This document shows, in pieces, positions 6,419-12,237 of a stretch of 49,113 nt of DNA (position 1 is its first letter; the number at the start of each line of letters is the position of its first letter). This DNA comes from a virus: IMG/VR virus record IMGVR_UViG_3300033141_002936, positions 1 through 49,113 of that record; one strand, given 5' to 3'. The position numbers and the translations under genes were made by a program. Under the pieces are notes generated by a model. It searched no databases. It was given only the letters and a program-made list of their open reading frames with translations, and was not told where the DNA came from.

Positions 6419-6877
6419 CTATAGATATGAATATTGATAGACCACATTACCGGTGGTCTCAATCTGCCTAAGTGCTTCTTCGTATTCGATTTCTTTCCAC
6501 CCGTCATTAATAAGAGAATCAAAATCCTTTTTTTCTCTTGTTCCCCATTCCGCATCTGGAGTTATGGTGATGTCATTACACCACCGAGAATTGAAAACAA
6601 TAATTTCATTCCCTTTTTTCATGAAAACATTGCTTTCAACCGTGATAACTTCACTGCTTGATAACTGTTCGCCGGTTTCCTCATTTGTGTAGTAGCCATA
6701 GTATTCACCAGCTATTAAAGTGCCTGAAACTTTCCAGGAATCCAGATAATATCGTAATGAGACTTCCGGGTCTTTTCCAGTTTTCCAGTCAGCCCTATAC
6801 TCATCGATATTTTCAAGTAGTTGAAAGTTGATTTGATTTTTCCCCCTATACATGATGTTGAATTTCATTTTTTCCAT
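6419..6877 (-). CDS. Hypothetical protein, 152 aa
   Basis: No family recognised. The ATG at 6877 follows GGAGGAATAAA. The protein is mixed alpha/beta and acidic, with an aromatic-rich centre (RYYLDSWKVSGTLIAGEYYG) and an acidic C-terminal helix (DGWKEIEYEEALRQIET). The C-terminal 'GWKEIEYEEAL' pattern appears in short phage proteins of unknown role. Its stop is followed at once by the tRNA-like RNA, which may share its transcript. Confidence 0.6.
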   Translation of the reverse strand: MEKMKFNIMYRGKNQINFQLLENIDEYRADWKTGKDPEVSLRYYLDSWKVSGTLIAGEYYGYYTNEETGEQLSSSEVITVESNVFMKKGNEIIVFNSRWCNDITITPDAEWGTREKKDFDSLINDGWKEIEYEEALRQIETTGNVVYQYSYL

Positions 6878-6939
6878 TTTATTCCTCCTTTGTTTTGGTT
6901 ATTAGTTTAATTTGTTGACTTTTTTATTTTAGGGTTAAA

Positions 6940-7308
6940 TTATTCCATCTCCATATTTAAACTATTAACATTATATTCCATATTAGTTAGATGGTTTATT
7001 TTTCTAATGATTAATGGAGTTATTTCCTGTAGCGAAAAATCTAAACTTGTAATACTTTTTGCTACTTTTATTTTTACTTTTGAAAATATATTATCTGGAA
7101 TTTTTATGAGTGAAATTGTGTAGTTATGTAATGAATCTATTCTTAATCCAAGTTTACCGAAAGAGTTTATCATGCATGGATGATACTTTTTCCCCCTAGC
7201 GGTTTTTGCATATGCCCCAAAATCGATATAGGTCACATTATCGTACTTTGTTACTTCAACGATAATATGACTTATATCGATTGTTTTGTTATCACTTTTT
7301 ACTTTCAT
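6940..7308 (-). CDS. Hypothetical protein, 122 aa
   Basis: No family recognised. The start at 7308 is chosen because AAAGGAGAACAAA precedes it; in-frame codons further upstream, including an ATG nine codons earlier, lie over the end of the previous gene and that SD. The protein alternates basic and hydrophobic residues in a way that suggests a beta-rich fold (DISHIIVEVTKYDNVTYIDFG, TISLIKIPDNIFSKVKIKVA). It ends NMEME. It belongs to the early small-gene series. Confidence 0.55.
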   Translation of the reverse strand: MKVKSDNKTIDISHIIVEVTKYDNVTYIDFGAYAKTARGKKYHPCMINSFGKLGLRIDSLHNYTISLIKIPDNIFSKVKIKVAKSITSLDFSLQEITPLIIRKINHLTNMEYNVNSLNMEME

Positions 7309-7331
7309 TTTGTTCTCCTTTATTTTTACAT

Positions 7332-7628
7332 TCATTTTGTCTCTCTTCTTTCTATCCACCTTATGGCAATTATTCTACCAGAAGAAGAATAAAGAACTTT
7401 CTCCTCTTCATAGCAGAAGTCCTTCCATCTTCTCCACCTTTCGACAAGTAGTTTGCCAATTGGCGGATAGAAGATTTTCTCTTCCCCATCTGGATATGGA
7501 GAAGAGAATTCTAATTCTTTAAGACGCATAAGCGCCTCTTTTAATGAATTAAATTCTCCCTCCGAAATATGATTTGAAACTTTTCCCGTATGAAAAAAAG
7601 TTATAATTTCATACTTTCTTTTTTCCAT
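7332..7628 (-). CDS. Hypothetical protein, 98 aa, paralogue of the 9998-10225 product
   Basis: The protein starts MEKRKYEIITFFHTGKVSNH and contains EGEFNSLKEALMRLKELEFS and VLYSSSGRIIAIRWIE. The product of 9998-10225 has the same order: EGEFSSLYEAMECLLKQKFS and CLYSPTGKLLAFRWIE. Here an extra segment (residues 46-75, including YPPIGKLLVERWRRW) looks like an internal repeat of the C-terminal motif. The start follows AAGGAGAACAAA. Function unknown, but duplication within one phage suggests a small binding domain kept under selection. Confidence 0.6.
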   Translation of the reverse strand: MEKRKYEIITFFHTGKVSNHISEGEFNSLKEALMRLKELEFSSPYPDGEEKIFYPPIGKLLVERWRRWKDFCYEEEKVLYSSSGRIIAIRWIERRETK

Positions 7629-7700
7629 TTTGTTCTCCTTGTTAAAAGCTTATAAGCTATTTGCGAAAAAGCTATAAATTTCAATTGTATCATATTTGAT

Positions 7701-8012
7701 TCATGATATCTCCTTAAAATATTTAGTCCAGTGGGGTTTTTTACGCACCCACTTTTCGGACATATAGATTTCATTTTCATACAGAATTGGCTCATCACAC
7801 TTTGAAATTGCCAATTCAACCCATGAACGGAAATTCCCCGTCCATTTAACTTCGATTGGTTCGGAAAACCAACTTGTTCTATTAATTGTTGGATTTTCCA
7901 AACCAACAATCAACAGGCTTGAATAGTGAACTAACATGTTTTCTGTTAGCTCACAATAAGCATTGATACCCTTTTTCAGGGCATCATACATTGAGATTTT
8001 GTATATTTCCAT
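7701..8012 (-). CDS. Hypothetical protein, 103 aa
   Basis: No family recognised. The ATG at 8012 follows AAAAGGAGACTAAA; an in-frame ATG upstream lies over the terminator and is not likely used. The N-terminal helix (ISMYDALKKGINAYCELTENM) is followed by a tryptophan-rich part (KWTGNFRSWVELAISK, KPHWTKYF). It lies just after a strong terminator, so it may depend on partial readthrough or on a promoter not recognised here. Confidence 0.55.
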   Translation of the reverse strand: MEIYKISMYDALKKGINAYCELTENMLVHYSSLLIVGLENPTINRTSWFSEPIEVKWTGNFRSWVELAISKCDEPILYENEIYMSEKWVRKKPHWTKYFKEIS

Positions 8013-8035
8013 TTTAGTCTCCTTTTCTTGTGTGT

Positions 8036-8072
8036 AAAAAAAAGCGGCACTAGCCATTCGACTAATGCCGCT
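8036..8072 (-). terminator. Rho-independent terminator
   Basis: On the minus strand AGCGGCA (8066-8072) pairs with TGCCGCT (8043-8049), and TTAG/CTAG extend the stem. Eight T follow (8036-8043). It begins five bases after the stop of the gene at 8077. Confidence 0.8.
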
Positions 8073-8076
8073 AATT

Positions 8077-8619
8077 TCAAAGTACCTCAATTTCGTATTG
8101 TTTGAAATACTTATTTCTTTTAATGCTGAAAAGGTTACCTATGAACCTTTCAGCAAATAGTCTTTTCAGCACTTCATGAAAAAGAGGATTATCAATGACA
8201 TCCTCTATTTTCACATCCACACCCTTGTCTTTCTCTCCATCAATCCAACAATATAATATTCCAGATTGTTGGGTAATTCCCTTCCCCCTAATTTCGTCCC
8301 CAACAGGCTTGTTCGGCTCTGCTGGGTGTGTGCATGGACTCCCCTCAGCCTTGTAGCCGATGGAAATTTTTCCTTTTGGGGTTACATGCAACGGTATTAC
8401 CCCATCGAATTTAAAATTAACCGAATCACCCCAGCATGATGGGGTAACATGAAACACGAGCCGTAACGCTAGGTCTACGTCTCTATTCCAAGTGATTTTC
8501 CAGTCAATGACTTCCAGCTCCTCCAGAATGAGGCCTGATCTATCAAGCCCCTTCTGGAGAACTTCATCAATTGTATATTTTTCTCCCCTAGTCGGGGAGA
8601 TAATGCTAAGCTTTTCCAT
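8077..8619 (-). CDS. Hypothetical protein, 180 aa
   Basis: No family recognised. It starts MEKLSIISPTRGEKYTIDEV after a GGAGGGCAAAAA leader. Residues 50-100 look like beta strands (DLALRLVFHVTPSCWGDSVN, KISIGYKAEGSPCTHP). Three cysteines and one histidine in the middle are not spaced like a standard zinc site. A C-terminal helix (HEVLKRLFAERFIGNLFSI) follows. The terminator at 8036-8072 marks the end of this transcription unit. Confidence 0.55.
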   Translation of the reverse strand: MEKLSIISPTRGEKYTIDEVLQKGLDRSGLILEELEVIDWKITWNRDVDLALRLVFHVTPSCWGDSVNFKFDGVIPLHVTPKGKISIGYKAEGSPCTHPAEPNKPVGDEIRGKGITQQSGILYCWIDGEKDKGVDVKIEDVIDNPLFHEVLKRLFAERFIGNLFSIKRNKYFKQYEIEVL

Positions 8620-8640
8620 TTTTTGCCCTCCTTTTATAAT

Positions 8641-9015
8641 TTACACTTTCCTGAACTGCACAAATTTGAATTGTGCAGTTTTTGAGACCGTTCCGTTAGG
8701 ATTAACGGTTTCTACTACTTTCCTCTCAGTGGTAGCAACTACTACTCTACCACCGAATTGAGAAATTTCTTTGAACAATTGATAACAGAGAGAAAATTCT
8801 CCCTGTATCATGAAATAATGTCCAGATATTCCGGACACGAATTCTTGTATTATGTCCAGAATATCTTGCCCCAATTCCCAAATATCATCACTGCCAAAAT
8901 TTGGGTCGATATTCGGAAAAGGAATATCAACTATTTTGCCGCCAAGTTTCTTAGCAGCGGAAATTTGTTCTTCACCCCAATTCTGACTAGGGTGATTTGA
9001 AATGTTAAAAAACAT
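8641..9015 (-). CDS. Small CRISPR-associated-like protein, possible ring-nuclease relative
   Basis: The 124-aa protein starts MFFNISNHPSQNWGEEQISA and continues GGKIVDIPFPNIDP. Later it has FMIQGEFSLCYQLFKEI and RVVVATTERKVVE, ending FKFVQFRKV. This order (NxSNHPSxxWxxEQ, IVDxPFPxxDP, MGExTxxxxLVxxL, VxATTER, FxFVxFRxY) is what I recall from short Rossmann-like bacterial proteins annotated as CRISPR-associated near type III systems. The nearest known functions are the cyclic-oligoadenylate ring nucleases. If right, a phage copy could switch off type III CRISPR signalling. No catalytic residue can be assigned by eye. The start follows AGGAGGATAAAA. Confidence 0.4.
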   Translation of the reverse strand: MFFNISNHPSQNWGEEQISAAKKLGGKIVDIPFPNIDPNFGSDDIWELGQDILDIIQEFVSGISGHYFMIQGEFSLCYQLFKEISQFGGRVVVATTERKVVETVNPNGTVSKTAQFKFVQFRKV

Positions 9016-9030
9016 TTTTATCCTCCTATA

Positions 9031-9561
9031 TTATTTAACTCTCCATCTTTCCAGAATAAATTCAGTGTTGAATTTATAATAATTGTTTTGAAATTTTTCT
9101 TCATACTTTAAACAAGCACGAAGAATCGCGTCTTCTAGTGGGCGATTAGCCCCGACACGACTAATTCTTGGTCTTTCCATCCCGCTTTTCAATTGCTTCA
9201 TGATATATTCCTCGTCCCCATCTGGAGTAACGAGGAATTTCTTTCTATCATCACCTATCCACTCCCCTCCACGATTGAAGAGACGGTGAGGAGACCTCTT
9301 CATCGTTACTATGTAGGTGAATTTTTCAGCAAGGACATACATAGTGTAGTCCTTATCGGGGTTGTATTTCCCCGATGATTCTTCACCATATATAATGGTG
9401 TAGTCTACATCTTCCTTAAGCTGTTCCCCCCTAATATTGAAAACCCCAATGATTTCTTCACCATACCTAGAATCATTGGGTTTGTATCGATAAGAATATC
9501 TTACTCTATTTGTGATGGTAAGACATCCATTTTCTTTTTTTACATTTATTTTATACTTCAT
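9031..9561 (-). CDS. Hypothetical protein, 176 aa
   Basis: No family recognised. It starts MKYKINVKKENGCLTITNRV after AAGGAGAGTAAAA. The first 100 residues are beta-rich with many tyrosines (RVRYSYRYKPNDSRYGEEII, KYNPDKDYTMYVLAEKFTY). Residues 130-160 are basic and helical (RPLEDAILRACLKYEEKF). The mix suggests a small nucleic-acid or protein binder, but this is not supported by any specific motif. It lies 15 bp from the next gene in the early series. Confidence 0.55.
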   Translation of the reverse strand: MKYKINVKKENGCLTITNRVRYSYRYKPNDSRYGEEIIGVFNIRGEQLKEDVDYTIIYGEESSGKYNPDKDYTMYVLAEKFTYIVTMKRSPHRLFNRGGEWIGDDRKKFLVTPDGDEEYIMKQLKSGMERPRISRVGANRPLEDAILRACLKYEEKFQNNYYKFNTEFILERWRVK

Positions 9562-9576
9562 TTTTACTCTCCTTAA

Positions 9577-9936
9577 CTAATTCAATTTCCAGAAATCGTT
9601 AAATTTCTTTCTAATAAAAAATCTTAATTTTCCAGAATAACCTAGATCTACATCCCCTGCGTAGGATTTTTGATATATTCCGGATTTAGACGTTTTGATG
9701 ACATAGAGCAGGAAATCGGCATTTTTTCGAATGCCGTTATCTTTAATGAAGAATGCTATTCTCATATTACCTATTTCAAGATAATACAGAATTGGCATAT
9801 TATGCACACGAGGGAAATTCAATTTTATAATTTTCCTTTTGACCTCATCCTTTGTGATATTAGCAATATCATATATAATTCTAATATCTTTTCTAGTTAG
9901 GAATTCAATAATTGAATTCCTAATTTCTTTTTTCAT
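9577..9936 (-). CDS. Hypothetical protein, 119 aa
   Basis: No family recognised. It begins MKKEIRNSIIEFLTRKDIRI after GGAGGATAAA. A helical N-terminus is followed by alternating hydrophobic strands (NMPILYYLEIGNMRIAFFIK, ADFLLYVIKTSKSGIYQKSY), then a basic C-terminus (GKLRFFIRKKFNDFWKLN). The terminator at 9974-10012 lies upstream of this gene, so its promoter is unclear. Confidence 0.55.
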   Translation of the reverse strand: MKKEIRNSIIEFLTRKDIRIIYDIANITKDEVKRKIIKLNFPRVHNMPILYYLEIGNMRIAFFIKDNGIRKNADFLLYVIKTSKSGIYQKSYAGDVDLGYSGKLRFFIRKKFNDFWKLN

Positions 9937-9973
9937 TTTATCCTCCTTTTTTTATTCTCCTTATATTTTGATT

Positions 9974-10012
9974 TAAAAAAAAAAGAGGCTAGGCACACTA
10001 TGTACCTAGCCC
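9974..10012 (-). terminator. Rho-independent terminator overlapping the end of a gene
   Basis: On the minus strand GGCTAGG (10005-10011) pairs with CCTAGCC (9987-9993) around an 11-nt loop, followed by a T-rich run (9975-9984). The stem overlaps the last codons of the gene ending at 9998, so coding and termination are nested. Confidence 0.8.
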
Positions 10013-10225
10013 CATATATTCTACGCCTTCCTCTATCCAGCGGAAGGCTAAAAGTTTCCCAGTAGGACTGTAGAGGCATTTCGCCTCTCTGTCCCAAAAG
10101 GAAAACTTTTGTTTTAGTAGACATTCCATTGCCTCATATAATGACGAAAATTCCCCCTCTAGCATCACGTTCGGGGACGTTATAGTTCCCGAAACGCTTT
10201 CGATTTTATATTTTTTGTTTTCCAT
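9998..10225 (-). CDS. Hypothetical protein, 75 aa, short paralogue of the 7332-7628 product
   Basis: The protein reads MENKKYKIESVSGTITSPNV, then EGEFSSLYEAMECLLKQKFS and AKCLYSPTGKLLAFRWIEEG. It aligns with the 98-aa protein at 7332-7628 except for the internal insert there. The start follows GGAGGATAAA. The stop lies inside the terminator stem. Function unknown. Confidence 0.6.
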   Translation of the reverse strand: MENKKYKIESVSGTITSPNVMLEGEFSSLYEAMECLLKQKFSFWDREAKCLYSPTGKLLAFRWIEEGVEYMGLGT

Positions 10226-10237
10226 TTTATCCTCCTT

Positions 10238-10597
10238 TTATTCGGTAAAATCGAATTCAGAAGGATTTTCGTTTCTCCTCTGAATTCTAACGAATTCTTC
10301 ATATTCTTCTTTGGTCATCCCTTGGCGAAAACCCTTGTAATGGGTCATCGCTTCTTCGATTTCTCTATATTTTGAGAAATCGAAGAATGAATAAATTTTA
10401 TTCATTGTTTCGAGTTTAATAGTGGCCCAACTCATGCCACCATTAAACGCGAACAGGATTTCTTGAGGTTTAAAATTACCAACCCCAAGAACTCCTCTTT
10501 TTTGGAGTTTTGGAATGAAGAAATTAATAAATTCATTACCCTCTTGATAGAGGATAATTTCCGTTTCATTTACTGTTTTGATTTTTAATTCCTTCAT
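10238..10597 (-). CDS. Hypothetical protein, 119 aa, first gene of the early unit
   Basis: No family recognised. It starts MKELKIKTVNETEIILYQEG after AAAGGAGGACAAA, the exact site that the predicted small RNA at 5017-5100 could cover. Residues 60-119 are helical and charged (YSFFDFSKYREIEEAMTHYK, MTKEEYEEFVRIQRR). The gene follows a promoter region that is duplicated at 18881-18951. The lack of any gene between this promoter and the zinc gene at 10795 marks the start of the early unit. Confidence 0.6.
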   Translation of the reverse strand: MKELKIKTVNETEIILYQEGNEFINFFIPKLQKRGVLGVGNFKPQEILFAFNGGMSWATIKLETMNKIYSFFDFSKYREIEEAMTHYKGFRQGMTKEEYEEFVRIQRRNENPSEFDFTE

Positions 10598-10612
10598 TTT
10601 GTCCTCCTTTAT

Positions 10613-10683
10613 TTTCTATATATAAGCTAATAAAACACACACTAAAAGTCAAGCTTTTTTTAAAAAAATTTAATTTTTTTTGA
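10613..10683 (-). promoter_or_regulatory. Early promoter, duplicated copy A
   Basis: The minus strand has TTGACT (10647-10652) as a -35 box and a weak -10 about 17 bp downstream. Upstream is an A/T tract that could act as an UP element. Forty-five bases (10639-10683) are identical to 18907-18951, and the leader from TATATATAG to AAAGGAGGACAAAATG is nearly the same. Bases 10684-10794 between this and the next gene show nothing else. Confidence 0.65.
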
Positions 10684-10794
10684 AGTTTTTTTATCAGTAT
10701 ATAGGATTGTCAAGAAGGATTAAATATACTGTTAAAGTTCACGTCGGTATGATTGCGTATAAAAGGTTCGTTGAGAAACCTACTAGACATTATG

Positions 10795-10953
10795 TTATTT
10801 TTCTTTGTTTTTATATTCCTCGCTCCGTCTATCAATCCATTCCTGATAGTAATCACGTGGATTACGACATTCACAATTATATTTTTTGTATTCATCGGTA
10901 TATGGATTGTATTTATAAATTACACCAGTATCATTACATTTTTTGCAATACAT
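10795..10953 (-). CDS. Small zinc-finger protein, 52 aa
   Basis: The protein starts MYCKKCNDTGVIYKYNPYTD and contains YNCECRNPRDYY. The CxxCxxTG...CxC spacing is like half of a DnaJ-type zinc domain and is common in small phage proteins. The ATG at 10953 follows TTGGAGTTTTAAT. The same reading frame is also open upstream as far as a TGA at 11119-11121, where the XRE gene ends. The protein could therefore be the C-terminal end of a longer product (see the entry for 10954-11118). Confidence 0.5.
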   Translation of the reverse strand: MYCKKCNDTGVIYKYNPYTDEYKKYNCECRNPRDYYQEWIDRRSEEYKNKEK

Positions 10954-11118
10954 ATTAAAACTCCAATAATTGTTTGTGATTTCTATATCAATTGCCTCCA
11001 CAATTTTAGAGATAATAATTGAGGATGGGCATCCAGTTGATGAATCCAACAAATAAAATTCTCTTATTTTAGAAAATTGTTTTACAAACAATAGAGAATC
11101 ATCATCGCCGAAAACATC
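10954..11118 (-). other. Open frame joining the XRE gene to the zinc gene across a TGA
   Basis: After the TGA that ends the XRE gene, the same frame stays open for 55 codons (starting DVFGDDDSLLFVKQFSKIRE) and then enters the zinc gene. There is no obvious SD and start for this stretch alone. Either it was part of a longer gene before a nonsense mutation, or it is made by readthrough. The alternative is that it is non-coding and open by chance. Confidence 0.4.
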
Positions 11119-11472
11119 TCATGATATTTTATTGTTCATTATAAATTCAAGACGTATTAAACATTTATTCATCGCATCTAGACGTTCATGCATTAATTTT
11201 ATAATATCATCAATCTCATCTATATTCATAATATTTGTTTCTTCTATTTCAATAGAATCTTCAACTTGAATATACATTTTCATATATTCATAGAATTTTC
11301 TACGTTTTGTTGGGTTTTTGATATATTTAATTTTTCCATTTAGAAAATTAGAAATATGAGCAATCGAAAGCCCAGTTTCTTTTGACATTTCGTATAGACG
11401 TAACCCGTTTATTTCCCGAAACTTATTAAACTCAGCAATGAGTTCTTTTTTTGACATTGTTTTTTTATTCAT
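11119..11472 (-). CDS. XRE-family helix-turn-helix regulator
   Basis: Residues 8-55 form a Cro/C1-type helix-turn-helix: LIAEFNKFREINGLRLYEMS, then KETGLSIAHISNFLNGKIK, where the second helix is the DNA-reading one. The C-terminal half is a helix-rich acidic segment (IDEIDDIIKLMHERLDAMNK) that may dimerise. The start follows CGGAGGAAAAAG and overlaps the gene upstream. It may control early genes or a lysogeny-like decision, but no operator or partner repressor is recognised. The frame continues past its TGA into the zinc gene. Confidence 0.7.
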   Translation of the reverse strand: MNKKTMSKKELIAEFNKFREINGLRLYEMSKETGLSIAHISNFLNGKIKYIKNPTKRRKFYEYMKMYIQVEDSIEIEETNIMNIDEIDDIIKLMHERLDAMNKCLIRLEFIMNNKIS

Positions 11473-11683
11473 CTTTTTCCTCCGTTGTTCTTTTTATGAT
11501 TTCTTTTATTTCGTTTGCTGTTTTCTTAGTATAATATTGATTAAGATAATCATCAAATCCATTATAGTCTTTTTTATCATAATAATCTATTTTGTTTAAA
11601 ATAAGAATAATAAAAATAGATACTCCAAAAATAAGAAATACAGCACTTATCCCACATATAATTAGTATTAATATGTTTTCCAT
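11465..11683 (-). CDS. Small membrane protein, 72 aa
   Basis: Residues 3-30 form one strong membrane helix (ENILILIICGISAVFLIFGV then SIFIILILN), followed by a charged cytoplasmic-type tail with KKDYNGFDDYLNQYYTKKT. One helix and no signal-cleavage site suggest an inner-membrane anchor. The gene overlaps both neighbours by 8 nt or less. In phages such proteins can be exclusion or membrane-recruitment factors; nothing specific is shown here. Confidence 0.6.
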   Translation of the reverse strand: MENILILIICGISAVFLIFGVSIFIILILNKIDYYDKKDYNGFDDYLNQYYTKKTANEIKEIIKRTTEEKDE

Positions 11684-11994
11684 TATTCCATCTCCCCATT
11701 AGCTAAATCGAAAAACCATTTTTTATTTAAAATATTTCTCCAATCTTTTTCGTTCACCCAAAACGAAATACCTCCAGCTTTACGAATTCTTTCAAGATGA
11801 AACCATTGAAGTTTTGTAGGTTTATTTTTATCGACTTTAATTTCAATTCCGATAAATATTCCATTTATACAACAAACTAAATCGGGTACTCCTCTTAACC
11901 TAAATTGTCCACCGGAGTTCTTGATTATATACGAATCTGGATGTTTTTTTAATATGAATTTTTTGATTTCTTTAACTAAATCTTTTTCTTTCAT
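11683..11994 (-). CDS. VRR-NUC domain nuclease
   Basis: The 103-aa protein matches stand-alone phage VRR-NUC nucleases. KNSGGQFRLRGVPDLVCCI (about residues 26-45) carries the catalytic aspartate, and GIFIGIEIKVDKNKPTKLQ carries the E-x-K pair of the PD-(D/E)XK fold. LERIRKAGGISFWV follows, as in the family. These enzymes cut branched DNA such as Holliday junctions. The start at 11994 follows GGAGAAAATAAA; 15 in-frame codons upstream run over the previous gene. It sits next to the primase, which fits a role in replication or in resolving DNA before packaging. Confidence 0.8.
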   Translation of the reverse strand: MKEKDLVKEIKKFILKKHPDSYIIKNSGGQFRLRGVPDLVCCINGIFIGIEIKVDKNKPTKLQWFHLERIRKAGGISFWVNEKDWRNILNKKWFFDLANGEME

Positions 11995-12221
11995 TTTATT
12001 TTCTCCTGTTTGCTCCTGTTTGTATTGATTTTTTGCCACATTGGTTCAAGTTCGTTTTCACAAAAGTTATCAAACCTTATTAACAATTCATCATATTCAT
12101 TTTTATTAATTTCACCAGAATCAAGTTTATTTCTTTGTTTTTTCATGTACTCAACACTTTTGAGAAATTTCCCCCATAATCCTGTTTTTTGAAATATTTG
12201 TTCAGTTTCTTTTATGCTCAT
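11991..12221 (-). CDS. Hypothetical helical protein, 76 aa
   Basis: The start at 12221 is chosen for the GGAGAAAAAA that precedes it; 36 in-frame codons upstream lie over the end of the primase gene. The protein is helical and charged (ETEQIFQKTGLWGKFLKSVE, NEYDELLIRFDNFCENELEP). The stop overlaps the VRR-NUC start by 4 nt. It is placed in the replication block, but its role is unknown. Confidence 0.55.
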   Translation of the reverse strand: MSIKETEQIFQKTGLWGKFLKSVEYMKKQRNKLDSGEINKNEYDELLIRFDNFCENELEPMWQKINTNRSKQEKIK

Positions 12222-12237
12222 TTTTTTCTCCATATTT

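Noticed and set aside
7601-7909. 102-codon open frame overlapping the genes at 7701-8012 and 7332-7628
   Set aside because: It has no SD, overlaps two SD-led genes in another frame and has no protein-like pattern.
11119-11121. TGA read as tryptophan or selenocysteine
   Set aside because: Tryptophan is TGG in all clear genes and many of them end with TGA, so the code is standard. No selenocysteine-type hairpin with a GGU loop follows the TGA.
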